A stretch of DNA of 64,000 nucleotides from Nonomuraea wenchangensis (GTDB lineage Bacteria; Actinomycetota; Actinomycetes; Streptosporangiales; Streptosporangiaceae), in contig NZ_FOHX01000006.1 of assembly GCF_900111685.1 (NCBI RefSeq), positions 62,001 to 126,000 on the forward strand, given 5' to 3'. The notes beneath the pieces were generated by a model that had not been told where the DNA came from, did not search any database, and worked only from the letters and a program-made list of their open reading frames with translations. This document shows, piece after piece, positions 33,754 to 41,686 of this stretch. The first letter of the stretch is position 1. Each line of letters opens with the position of its first letter. Both the position numbers and the translations under genes were made by a program.

Positions 33754-34616
33754 GCGCGGCCGCCTCCGTCCGGATACCAGGTGAAGTACGCCTCCATGGT
33801 GTGGAACAGGTCGTAGGTGTCGGTGTAGTCGGCCTTGCGGCCCTCACCCGCGACCCCCATCATCAGCATGAAGTCCATGAAGCCGTGGGTGGCGTTGCCG
33901 GGGTTCCACAGGCTGTCGAGGGTGACCTCCGACAGGCAGCCCTCCAGGTCGCCCGTGGAGATCCACTCGACGGCCCTGCGGTCGAACTCGGGGTCGGGGC
34001 CGTGCGGCCCGAACTGGCGCGGCCCGCCGAGCTCCAGCGACAGGTGGCCGGTGCCGATGACGGCGACCCTGCGGTCGTCCGGCCACGACTCGATCAGCTC
34101 CCTGATGGCCTGCCCGAGCTGCACGAAGCGCTTGGGCTGCGGCAGCGGCGGGGCGAAGATGTTGGTGTAGACGGGCACGATCGGCAGGTCGTTCTGCGGG
34201 CGCAGGGTGATGATCGGGCACGTGATCGAGTGGTCGATCCGCAGCTCGTTGGAGAAGGCCAGGTCGAAGCCGAGGTCGAGGCCGCCGCGCAGGAGGTGGG
34301 CCGACAGGTCCTCCTCGCCCTGGCAGGTCATCCGGGGCAGGCCGAACTCGCGTTCCTCGTTGTACCAGTTGGCGTCGTAGAAGGGGGCCTTGCCGACCAG
34401 GAACTGCGGCATGTTGTCCAGCCACAGCTGGTGGAAGTGGTCGGAGCCCACCATGACGAGCACGTCCGGGTTCGCCCTGGTCAGGGTCTCGCGGAAGGCC
34501 ATGACCTTGCGCACCCACTCGTCGGCGAACGGCGGCCGGTCGGCGCCGGTCGCCGTGGACGCCCGGTAGTAGAAGGGATGGTGGGTGGACGCGATGACCG
34601 CGACGAGCTCAGCCAT
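33750..34616 (-). CDS. Class III extradiol ring-cleavage dioxygenase (LigB family)
   Basis: 288 residues. His12 in ASTHHPFYY and His60 in VGSDHFH correspond to the Fe(II) ligands of LigB; the Glu ligand should lie in the last third. Other family text includes HSITCPIITLRP and VIGTGHLSLELGG. Family members open catechol rings next to the hydroxyls (protocatechuate, gallate, related acids). It overlaps the citryl-CoA-lyase-like gene by 8 bp and LigA by 4 bp. The aromatic substrate is not predictable from sequence; a non-aromatic role for this LigB branch cannot be ruled out. Confidence 0.85.
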   Translation of the reverse strand: MAELVAVIASTHHPFYYRASTATGADRPPFADEWVRKVMAFRETLTRANPDVLVMVGSDHFHQLWLDNMPQFLVGKAPFYDANWYNEEREFGLPRMTCQGEEDLSAHLLRGGLDLGFDLAFSNELRIDHSITCPIITLRPQNDLPIVPVYTNIFAPPLPQPKRFVQLGQAIRELIESWPDDRRVAVIGTGHLSLELGGPRQFGPHGPDPEFDRRAVEWISTGDLEGCLSEVTLDSLWNPGNATHGFMDFMLMMGVAGEGRKADYTDTYDLFHTMEAYFTWYPDGGGRA

Positions 34617-35442
34617 GCAGACCTCCGTCGGCGTACGGCTCGGGGGGGATGGACCGGTTGTTGAGGTCCACGGACAAAAAGATGTCGTTGGCCACGGGGT
34701 GGCGCAGCTCCTCGGCGAGCTGCCCGATGAGCCCGGCGGTCCGCGCCAGCAGGGCGAAGGCGCGCAGCAGCTCCAGCGGCAGGCCGAGGTCGGCGAGCGC
34801 GGCCCCGCACACCCCGGCGCCGTTCAGCGGCAGCGTCCGGCCGAGCACCTGGGGGTGGACCCGGCCGACGGCGGCGAACAGCGACAGGTGCGGGCCCACC
34901 AGTCCCTCCTCCGCGGCGATGGCGAACAGCCGGGGCGTACGCGGGTCGCCGTCCTTGTGCACGTGGTGGCCGAGGCCGGGGATGAGCTCGCGGCGCTCCC
35001 TGCGGGCGCGTACGGTCTCCAGCGCGAGCGCGTCCCACCCGGCGTCGTCGGCAGGCAGCGGCCCTTCGCGGGCACGCAGCACGTCGGCGAGGAAGCGGCC
35101 GCAGTCCTCGGTGACGCCGAGGAAGCGCGAGCCGCCGCCGAGCAGCCCGGCCGCCAGCGCCCCCTGCACGGAGTCCGGCGCCGACAGGTACGTCAGCCGC
35201 GTCACGATCGCGGTCGGCGTGAACCCGTGGTCGGCCAGCGCGGCGAGCACCGCCTCGAACACGCGGGCCTCGCCCGCCGTGGGCCTGCGCTGCGCGGCCA
35301 GCCAGAACGCCAGCTCGCCGAAGCCCACCTGGCCCATGACGTCCGCGGCGAGGTCCTGCCCGAGCAGGGTGATGGTGGTCGGCGAGGACGCCCCGAGCGC
35401 CGTCGGATAGTCGCGCCCACTCGCGTGATCGTGGTCGCTCAC
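34609..35442 (-). CDS. Citryl-CoA-lyase / citrate-synthase-like protein
   Basis: 277 residues from the GTG at 35442, overlapping the CoA transferase stop (GTGA). GLGHHVHKDGDPRTPRLF (residues 156-173) is the citrate-synthase active-site motif (G-GH-V-K-DPR), and LPLNGAGVCGAALADLG is the oxaloacetate/CoA site region. At 277 residues it lacks the large N-terminal domain of full citrate synthase, as do citryl-CoA lyases. Placed between a CoA transferase and a ring-cleavage dioxygenase, it may split or form a C-C bond on a CoA thioester of a ring-cleavage product. Confidence 0.8.
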   Translation of the reverse strand: MSDHDHASGRDYPTALGASSPTTITLLGQDLAADVMGQVGFGELAFWLAAQRRPTAGEARVFEAVLAALADHGFTPTAIVTRLTYLSAPDSVQGALAAGLLGGGSRFLGVTEDCGRFLADVLRAREGPLPADDAGWDALALETVRARRERRELIPGLGHHVHKDGDPRTPRLFAIAAEEGLVGPHLSLFAAVGRVHPQVLGRTLPLNGAGVCGAALADLGLPLELLRAFALLARTAGLIGQLAEELRHPVANDIFLSVDLNNRSIPPEPYADGGLHG

Positions 35443-36617
35443 GGCTTCTCCTCTCCGAGCGGCCGGTCCGGGCCGGCCAGCCAGGCACGCAGCTCCGCGC
35501 CGTGCTCGTCCAGCTCGGGCGGCGGCAGCGGGTAGCGGGCCGGCGTGGCGGAGAAGCGGATGGGGTGGCGGGTGGTCGGCACCGCCCGCTCGCCCTCGCC
35601 CACCTCGACGACAGGGTCCAGCCCGAACCGCTCGGCCATGGCGAAGCCGCCGTCGATGGTCTGGATCGGCCCGCTCGGCACCCCGGCCTCGACCAGCAGC
35701 TCGAACCACTCGACCGCGCCCTTGGCGGCCAGCGCCGCGACCAGGATCGGCCGGAGCTCCTCGCGGCGGGCGGTGCGGTCGGCGTTGCGGGCGAAGCGCG
35801 GGTCGTCGGCGGTCTCCGGGATGCCGAGCACCTCGCACAGCTTCCGGAACTGGCCGTCGTTGGCGGCGGCCACGATGAGGTCGTCGTCGGCGGTCGGCAG
35901 CGGCTCGTACGGGAACACGCTCGGGTGCGCGTTGCCCATCCGGTACGGCACGACGCCGCCCGCCACGTACGCGGAGCTGTGGTTGACCAGCCCCGTGAGG
36001 GCCGAGGACAGCAGGTTGACCTCGACGTGCTGCCCCTCCCCCGTGGCCTCGCGGTGGCGGAGCGCGGCGAGGATGCCGATCACCGCGTGGTTGCCCGCCA
36101 TGACGTCGAAGACGGAGATCCCGGCCCGGTAGGGCGGCCCGTCGGGCTCGCCGGTAAGGCTCATCAGGCCGGACATGGCCTGCACCATGAGGTCGTAGCC
36201 GGGCACGCGGGCGCCGGGGCCGGAGCCGAAGCCGCTGATGGAGGCGTAGACGACACCGGGGTTGGCGGCGCGCACGGAGGCGTGGTCGAGGCCGTACTTC
36301 GCCAGCCCGCCGGGCCGGAAGTTCTCGATGAGGACGTCGGCGCGCCGGGCCAGCTCGCGGGCCGCGGCGGCGTCGTCCGGGTCGCGCAGGTCGAGCGCGA
36401 TGGAGCGCTTGCCGCGGTTGACGCCCAGATAGTACGTCGAGACCTCGCCCCGCACCGGCGGCGTCCAGCTCCGGGTGTCGTCGCCCTGGGGGCCTTCGAC
36501 CTTGACGACGTCGGCGCCCAGGTCGGCCAGCAGCATCGTGGCGTAGGGCCCGGCCAGGACGCGGGAGAAGTCGGCGACCAGCACGCCGTCGAGCGGTCCG
36601 ACTCCGTCGTCCACCAT
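35439..36617 (-). CDS. CaiB/BaiF family III CoA transferase
   Basis: 392 residues from the ATG at 36617 with a GGAGG site. LDGVLVADFSRVLAGPYATMLLADLGADVVKVE at the N-terminus, NRGKRSIALDLR and the catalytic Asp171 in SVFDVMAGNHAVIG followed by HREATGEGQHVEV are family standard. It moves CoA between acyl-CoA and a carboxylic acid. First gene of the operon, directly after the palindrome at 36634-36651. In this setting it would activate a ring-cleavage product or the aromatic acid itself. Confidence 0.9.
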   Translation of the reverse strand: MVDDGVGPLDGVLVADFSRVLAGPYATMLLADLGADVVKVEGPQGDDTRSWTPPVRGEVSTYYLGVNRGKRSIALDLRDPDDAAAARELARRADVLIENFRPGGLAKYGLDHASVRAANPGVVYASISGFGSGPGARVPGYDLMVQAMSGLMSLTGEPDGPPYRAGISVFDVMAGNHAVIGILAALRHREATGEGQHVEVNLLSSALTGLVNHSSAYVAGGVVPYRMGNAHPSVFPYEPLPTADDDLIVAAANDGQFRKLCEVLGIPETADDPRFARNADRTARREELRPILVAALAAKGAVEWFELLVEAGVPSGPIQTIDGGFAMAERFGLDPVVEVGEGERAVPTTRHPIRFSATPARYPLPPPELDEHGAELRAWLAGPDRPLGEEKP

Positions 36618-36633
36618 CAGTCTCCCTCCGTTG

Positions 36634-36651
36634 TGCGGACAGTTGTCCGTA
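36634..36651. promoter_or_regulatory. IclR-type operator candidate B (TGCGGACA-GT-TGTCCGTA)
   Basis: 7-bp arms around two bases with one mismatch. It lies 17 bp upstream of the CoA transferase start and shares its half-site GCGGACA with 29478 and 36745. Confidence 0.65.
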
Positions 36652-36692
36652 ACGGGGATTCTGGCACATCCGGGCCGACGCGGCATAGGCCC

Positions 36693-36751
36693 TTGACAGC
36701 CGAACGCGCGATCGTAGAGTTACGGCGAACAGCATGACCGTGTAGCGGACA
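36693..36751 (+). promoter_or_regulatory. Amidohydrolase promoter and GCGGACA half-site
   Basis: TTGACA (36693-36698), 16 bp, TAGAGT (36715-36720) make a good vegetative promoter. GCGGACAACC begins at 36745 in the leader, followed by GAAGATCTAG as in the IclR promoter (29478-29506), so the regulator probably acts here too. Confidence 0.6.
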
Positions 36752-36778
36752 ACCGTTCGGAAGATCTAGGAGCCCAGG

Positions 36779-38224
36779 ATGAGCGAGCGGAACGAAGCCG
36801 GGGCCGGACGGCCCGTACTGCTGCGCGGCGGCACCGTGCTGCCGATGGAGGGCGTCCGCACGGTGCTGGAGGACACCGACGTCCTGGTGACCGGCGACCG
36901 GATCGCCGAGGTCGGCCCGGGCCTGCGGGCGCCGGACGACGCCCTGGTCATCGACGCGACCGGCGGCATCGTGCTGCCCGGCATGATCGACACCCACCGG
37001 CACATGTGGCAGACCGCGCTGCGCGGCTACGGCGCCGACTGGACGCTCACCCAGTACTTCGTCTGGTTCTACCTGGATCACGGCAAGCTGTTCCGGCCGC
37101 AGGACGTGCACGCGGGCAACGTGCTGGCCGCCATCGAGGCGCTGGACGCCGGCGTCACCACGGTCGTCGACTGGTCGCACGGGCTGCGCACGGTGGAGCA
37201 CGCCGACGCCGCCGTGGACGCGCTGCGCTCGGTGCCGGGCCGCTACGTGCTCGCCTACGGCAACATCCAGCAGCCGCCCGCCGAGTGGGCCTCCGCCCCC
37301 GAGTTCCGCGACTTCGTCCGCCGCCGGATCACCGGCGACGACCTGCTGGGCTTCCAGCTCGCCTTCGACGTGCTGGGCGACCCGGCCTTCCCGGAGAAGG
37401 CCGCCTTCGAGGTGGCCCGCGAGCTCGGCGTCCCGGTCAGCACCCACGCCGGCGTGTGGGGCGCGACCAGCGACGAGGGCATCAGGCTCATGCACGAGCA
37501 CGGCTTCATGACCCCAGAGACGATCTACGTGCACGCCGCCTCGCTGTCGGCCGACTCCTACCACCGCATCGCGGCCACCGGCGGCTCGGTGTCGGTCTCG
37601 ACGGAGAGCGAGCAGAGCGCGGGCCAGGGCTACCCGCCCACGTGGGCGCTGCGCGCGCACGGCATCCCGGTCTCGCTGTCCATGGACACCAGCGTGTGGT
37701 GGAGCGGCGACCTGTTCTCCGCGATGCGCGCCACGCTCGGCGCCGACCGCTCGCGCGAGCACCTGGAGGCGCACGCCGAGGGCGGCACCGTCACCCACGC
37801 CGGCCTGCGCGCCGACCAGGTCGTGGAGTGGGCCACCAGGGGCGGCGCCCGGGCGCTCGGCCGCGACGACCTCGGCGTGGTGGCCGCGGGCAAGAAGGCC
37901 GACCTCGTGCTGATCAAGAACGACCGCTCGCCGGTGTCGTTCCCGGTGCTCAACCCGTTCGGGCACGTGGTGTTCCAGGCGCAGCGCGGCGACGTGCACA
38001 CCGTCCTGGTGAACGGGCGGGTGGTCAAGCACGAGCACGAGCTGGTCGGGATCGACCTCGCCGCCGCCCGCCGCCAGGTCGAGGACACCGTCGCCTATCT
38101 GCGGGCCGACATGGGCGAGGAGGCGTGGCGGCAGGGCATGAACCCGGACATCCCGGAGACGAAGATCCTGGACAACCCGTACACGTACACGGACTACCGC
38201 AGCGACGCCACCCACCGCCTCTGA
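36779..38224 (+). CDS. Amidohydrolase-superfamily deaminase (TRZ/ATZ, cytosine-deaminase-like)
   Basis: 481 residues. Metal ligands appear in order: IDTHRHMWQ (HxH near residue 74), VSTHAGVWG, the histidine of IYVHAAS, and SLSMDTSVWWSGD (Asp). A C-terminal beta-sandwich part (GKKADLVLIKND, VFQAQRGDVHTVLVNGRVV) completes the fold. Members hydrolyse ring amino or halo groups from heteroaromatics, e.g. hydroxyatrazine and guanine. It is divergent from the CoA transferase/LigAB operon with shared candidate regulation. It may therefore remove an amino group from an aromatic precursor before ring opening. Confidence 0.85.
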   Translation: MSERNEAGAGRPVLLRGGTVLPMEGVRTVLEDTDVLVTGDRIAEVGPGLRAPDDALVIDATGGIVLPGMIDTHRHMWQTALRGYGADWTLTQYFVWFYLDHGKLFRPQDVHAGNVLAAIEALDAGVTTVVDWSHGLRTVEHADAAVDALRSVPGRYVLAYGNIQQPPAEWASAPEFRDFVRRRITGDDLLGFQLAFDVLGDPAFPEKAAFEVARELGVPVSTHAGVWGATSDEGIRLMHEHGFMTPETIYVHAASLSADSYHRIAATGGSVSVSTESEQSAGQGYPPTWALRAHGIPVSLSMDTSVWWSGDLFSAMRATLGADRSREHLEAHAEGGTVTHAGLRADQVVEWATRGGARALGRDDLGVVAAGKKADLVLIKNDRSPVSFPVLNPFGHVVFQAQRGDVHTVLVNGRVVKHEHELVGIDLAAARRQVEDTVAYLRADMGEEAWRQGMNPDIPETKILDNPYTYTDYRSDATHRL

Positions 38225-38234
38225 CGGGAGCCCC

Positions 38235-39713
38235 TCAGTCGTCGGGGTGGTGCAGCGGCAGCAGCACGCGGAACGTCGTCCCCCCGCCCGGCGCGCCGCC
38301 GGCCTCGATCCGGCCCCGGTGGGCGCTCACCAGCGCGGCGGCGATGGCCAGGCCCAGGCCGGTGCCGCCGTGGTGCCGCGCCCGGCCGGGGTCGGCGCGG
38401 TAGAACCGGTCGAACACGTACGGCAGGTGCTCGGGGTCGATGCCCCGGCCCTCGTCGCGCACCTCGACCAGCGCGGCCTCGGCGTCGGGCGCGGGGCCGT
38501 CGCCCGAGCGCGCCACGCCCGGCGGCGGCGGCCCGGCCGCGTCCCGCCGCTCGACCCGCACCAGGACCGGCGTGCCGGCGGCGGTGTGGGTCATGGCGTT
38601 GCCGACCAGGTTCGCGATGACCTGGTGCAGCCGGTGCTCGTCGCCCAGCACGAACACCGGCTCCTCGGAGACGGCGAGCCGGATCGGCCGGTCGCGCTCG
38701 CGCGCCTGCGCCGCGTGCACCACGTCCCCGGCCAGCACGCGCAGGTCCACGGCGGCCGGCTCCAGCGCGGGCTCGCGGTCCAGGCGGGCCAGCAGCAGCA
38801 TGTCCTCGACCAGAACGCCCATCCGCCCGGCCTCGCCCTCGATGCGGCGCAGCAGCCGCTCGACGGCCGGGTCGCGCGGCGCCTGGCCGTGCTGGTAGAG
38901 CTCGGCGAAGCCGCGGATCGAGGTGAGCGGAGTGCGCAGCTCGTGGGAGGCGTCGGCGACGAAGCGGCGCAGCCGCTCTTCCGAACCCTCGCGCTCGCGC
39001 AGGGCGCTGGCCAGGCGTTCGAGCATGGTGTTGAGCGCGCGGCCGAGCCGGCCGGTCTCGGTGCGCGGGTCGGTGTCGCCGACCCGGCGGTCGATCTCCC
39101 CGGCGGCGATGGCCTCGGCGGTCCGCTCCATCCTGGTCAGCGGGCGCAGCCCGAGCCGTACGACGGCCAGCGCGACCGCGCCGAGCAGGGCCAGCACCAG
39201 CACGCCCGCGACCAGCTCGATGACGAGGAACTGCCGCACCGTGGTCCGGCCGGGCTCCAGCGACATGGCCACCGTCACCCGGCCGCCGTCCGGCAGGGCC
39301 CTGACGAGCACCCGCCAGTCGCCGCTCCCGTCCCGCCCCGCGACGGTGACCGCGCCCGCCGGCGCCCGCGCGACCAGCCCGGCGGGGACGTCCGGCCGGT
39401 CGGCGACCCCGCCGGGCAGCTCGCGGAGGAGCAGCCCCGAGGGGGCGTAGAAGCCGATCCTGAACTGGGTGGGCAGCTCCACCTCGCCGGGACGGCCGGA
39501 CGGCGGCACCGGCGGCGGCGCGGGCGGCGGGCGGAAGGCGAAGGACCGGACGGTCTCGGCGAGCTGCGCGTCCACCCGTGACAGCAGCGACCGGTCGAGC
39601 AGCAGCACCCCGGCCACCGCGAACACCGCCAGCCCGGCCGCGCACAACCCCAGCAGCGCGGCCAGCAGCCGGTGCCGCAACGGCCAGGCGCCCCGCGCGC
39701 CCGCCGCCCTCAC
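38235..39713 (-). CDS. Two-component sensor histidine kinase (HAMP, HisKA, HATPase)
   Basis: 492 residues from the GTG at 39713, overlapping the regulator stop (GTGA). Two membrane segments (about 15-40 and 165-190) bracket an extracytoplasmic sensor of about 125 residues rich in prolines. Then come HAMP (LGLRPLTRMERTAEAIAAGE), HisKA with His257 (FVADASHELRTPLTSIRG), and ATPase boxes VIANLVGNAMTHT, EGRGIDPEHLPYVFDRF and GTGLGLAIAAALV. The architecture resembles the MprB/TcrY-like actinobacterial kinases. Signal unknown. Confidence 0.93.
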   Translation of the reverse strand: MRAAGARGAWPLRHRLLAALLGLCAAGLAVFAVAGVLLLDRSLLSRVDAQLAETVRSFAFRPPPAPPPVPPSGRPGEVELPTQFRIGFYAPSGLLLRELPGGVADRPDVPAGLVARAPAGAVTVAGRDGSGDWRVLVRALPDGGRVTVAMSLEPGRTTVRQFLVIELVAGVLVLALLGAVALAVVRLGLRPLTRMERTAEAIAAGEIDRRVGDTDPRTETGRLGRALNTMLERLASALREREGSEERLRRFVADASHELRTPLTSIRGFAELYQHGQAPRDPAVERLLRRIEGEAGRMGVLVEDMLLLARLDREPALEPAAVDLRVLAGDVVHAAQARERDRPIRLAVSEEPVFVLGDEHRLHQVIANLVGNAMTHTAAGTPVLVRVERRDAAGPPPPGVARSGDGPAPDAEAALVEVRDEGRGIDPEHLPYVFDRFYRADPGRARHHGGTGLGLAIAAALVSAHRGRIEAGGAPGGGTTFRVLLPLHHPDD

Positions 39714-40426
39714 GACGCCCCCCGCGAAGCCTCTTGGAGGCGGTAGCCGACGCCGCGCAGCGTGTGGATGAGCGGCGGGCCGTCCTGATCGATCTTGCGG
39801 CGCAGGTAGCTGATGTAGGACTCGACGATGCGGCTGTCGCCGTCGAAGGAGTGCTCCCACACCCGGTCGAGGATCTGCGCCTTGCTGACCACCCGCTCGG
39901 CGTTGATCATCAGGTAGCGGAGCAGGCTGAACTCGGTGGGCGAGAGGTGGATCTGCCGCCCGGCCCGCCGCACGAGGTGGGCCTCCTCGTCCAGCTCCAG
40001 GTCGGCGTAGCGGAGCACGCCGTCGCCTGCCTGCTCCTCCGGCGGGCGGGCGCGGCGCAGGATGGCCCGGATGCGCAGCACCACCTCCTCCAGGCTGAAC
40101 GGCTTGGTGACGTAGTCGTCGCCGCCCGCGGTCAGCCCGGCGATGCGGTCGGAGACGGCGTCCTTCGCGGTCAGGAACAGCACCAGCGGCCCGTCGGCCG
40201 CCGCGCGCAGCCGCCGGGCCACGGCGAAGCCGTCCAGGTCGGGCAGCATCACGTCGAGCACGAGCAGGTCGGGCCGCTCACGCGCCACCGCCTCCAGCGC
40301 CTGCCGGCCGCAGGCGGCGGTGCGGACGGCGAAGCCGTTCAGCTCCAGCGCCTCGGACAGCAGGTCACGGATGTTCGGCTCGTCGTCGACGACCAGCACC
40401 TTCGCGGCGGGGACGGCTCGGCTCAT
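39710..40426 (-). CDS. OmpR/PhoB-family response regulator
   Basis: 238 residues. Receiver with acidic pair DDE14-16, phospho-acceptor Asp58 (LLVLDVMLPDLDG) and Lys in YVTKPF; C-terminal winged helix (HLSPTEFSLLRYLMIN, VESYISYLRRKID, LIHTLRGVGYRLQ). It is TcrX/PrrA/MprA-like and pairs with the kinase it overlaps. The LacI gene ends 13 bp upstream of it on the same strand, so weak read-through is possible. Confidence 0.94.
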   Translation of the reverse strand: MSRAVPAAKVLVVDDEPNIRDLLSEALELNGFAVRTAACGRQALEAVARERPDLLVLDVMLPDLDGFAVARRLRAAADGPLVLFLTAKDAVSDRIAGLTAGGDDYVTKPFSLEEVVLRIRAILRRARPPEEQAGDGVLRYADLELDEEAHLVRRAGRQIHLSPTEFSLLRYLMINAERVVSKAQILDRVWEHSFDGDSRIVESYISYLRRKIDQDGPPLIHTLRGVGYRLQEASRGAS

Positions 40427-40439
40427 GCCTCTGTTGTAC

Positions 40440-41492
40440 TCAGGTCACCTGAGACGAATCTGAGGGCGGCGCCGTCGTACGGCGGACGATCAGGGCCGGC
40501 GTGACGGAGAAGCGCACCGACGACGTACGGCCACCGATGCGTTCGAGCAGCAGCCGTCCGGCGGTGCGGCCCATCATGACGCCGTCCTGGTCGACGGTGG
40601 TGAGCGCGATGTGCGCGAGCCCGGCCGAGCGGGTGTTGTCGTAGCCGGCGAGCGAGACGTCGGCGGGGACGGCCAGGCCCGCCTCGTGCAGCGCGGCGAG
40701 CGCGCCGAAGGCCGCGAGGTCGGCGCCGGCGAAGATGGCGGTGGGCCGCGGGTCGCGGGCCAGCAGCTCGTACGCGCCCCGGTGGCCGCCGTCCTCGGTG
40801 TAGGAGGTGGTGGCGACGGCGATCCCGTCGGCCAGGCCGTGCTCGGTCATGACCCGCCGGTAGGTGCGTTCCCTGATGACGTGCAGCGTCGTGGCCGGCC
40901 GGCCGCGGCCGAGGTCCCGCTGGGCGATGTGCGCGACCCGGCGGTGGCCGAGCCTGATCAGGTGCTCGACGACGAGCTCGGTGCCCGCCTCGTCGTCGTC
41001 GTTCACCGAGTCGTAGACGGTCGAGCGCTCGTGCGGGCCGAGCACGACGGTGGGCGTGCCGGCGGCCACCTCCTCCAGGCGCGACTTGGAGCTGAGCGGC
41101 GCGACCATGAGGATGCCGTCCACCTGCCGGTCGACCAGGGCGTCCACGGCGCGGCGCTCGGAGGCGTCGTCCAGGCCGCCCTGGATGATGATCGCCTGGT
41201 AGTCGGTGCCGCCGAGCTGCTCGGTGAGCCCGTCGAGGATCTCGGCGAAGAACGGGTTGCTGATGTGCGGCAGCAGCACGCCGATGGTGAACGTGCGCCC
41301 GCGCATCGCCCGCGCCGCGTTGTGCGGCCGGTAGCCGAGCTCGTCGATGGCGGCCTGGACGCGCAGGCGCATGGCGGGGCTGACGCCGTAGGCGTTGCGC
41401 AGGACCTTCGACACCGAGGTGGTGGAGACCTGGGCGTGGTCGGCGACGTCGGCGATCGTCACCCGGCGTCCGCGGCCACCGGCTGCGACCAT
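40440..41492 (-). CDS. LacI-family repressor of the rhamnoside uptake operon
   Basis: 350 residues. Helix-turn-helix and hinge VTIADVADHAQVSTTSVSKVLRN, then HNAARAMRG; periplasmic-binding-like core (IGVLLPHISNPFFAEILDGL; FAGADLAAFGALAALHEAGL; ADVSLAGYDNT). It is divergent from the ABC importer/GH78 operon. A 16-bp perfect palindrome lies 25 bp before its own start, and a TTAAAACGTTTCAA operator lies just after the importer promoter. The inducer is probably a rhamnoside or its breakdown product. Confidence 0.93.
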   Translation of the reverse strand: MVAAGGRGRRVTIADVADHAQVSTTSVSKVLRNAYGVSPAMRLRVQAAIDELGYRPHNAARAMRGRTFTIGVLLPHISNPFFAEILDGLTEQLGGTDYQAIIIQGGLDDASERRAVDALVDRQVDGILMVAPLSSKSRLEEVAAGTPTVVLGPHERSTVYDSVNDDDEAGTELVVEHLIRLGHRRVAHIAQRDLGRGRPATTLHVIRERTYRRVMTEHGLADGIAVATTSYTEDGGHRGAYELLARDPRPTAIFAGADLAAFGALAALHEAGLAVPADVSLAGYDNTRSAGLAHIALTTVDQDGVMMGRTAGRLLLERIGGRTSSVRFSVTPALIVRRTTAPPSDSSQVT

Positions 41493-41516
41493 GTGATCCC
41501 CTCCCCTCCGCAGTCG

Positions 41517-41532
41517 TGGGTAACGTTACCCA
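41517..41532. promoter_or_regulatory. 16-bp perfect palindrome TGGGTAACGTTACCCA
   Basis: Centred on a CG step as LacI-family operators are. It is 25 bp upstream of the LacI gene start, so it probably mediates autoregulation. Confidence 0.7.
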
Positions 41533-41606
41533 TTCCTTGGTCCGATTGTGCCGATCTCCCGGCCCCTCGCAGGATCACGATTGAGGATCGTTCCCCAAAA
41601 TCGCCC

Positions 41607-41636
41607 TTGACGACGTCGGCGGATGACGCCTACGTT
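41607..41636 (+). promoter_or_regulatory. Importer operon promoter
   Basis: TTGACG (41607-41612), 18 bp, TACGTT (41631-41636). A LacI-type operator begins 19 bp beyond, near the expected start of transcription. Confidence 0.6.
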
Positions 41637-41654
41637 AACTCGCATCGGGGGTTG

Positions 41655-41668
41655 TTAAAACGTTTCAA
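41655..41668. promoter_or_regulatory. LacI-type operator TTAAAACGTTTCAA
   Basis: Imperfect palindrome around ACGT, flanked by TTG and CGA that extend the symmetry. It lies between the promoter and the solute-binding protein start, where bound repressor would block transcription. Confidence 0.65.
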
Positions 41669-41686
41669 CGAACCCGGAGGGGCGTT

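Noticed and set aside
38235..40426. The two-component pair as part of the rhamnoside regulon
   Set aside because: Only 13 bp separate it from the LacI gene, but no shared site or functional link is visible.
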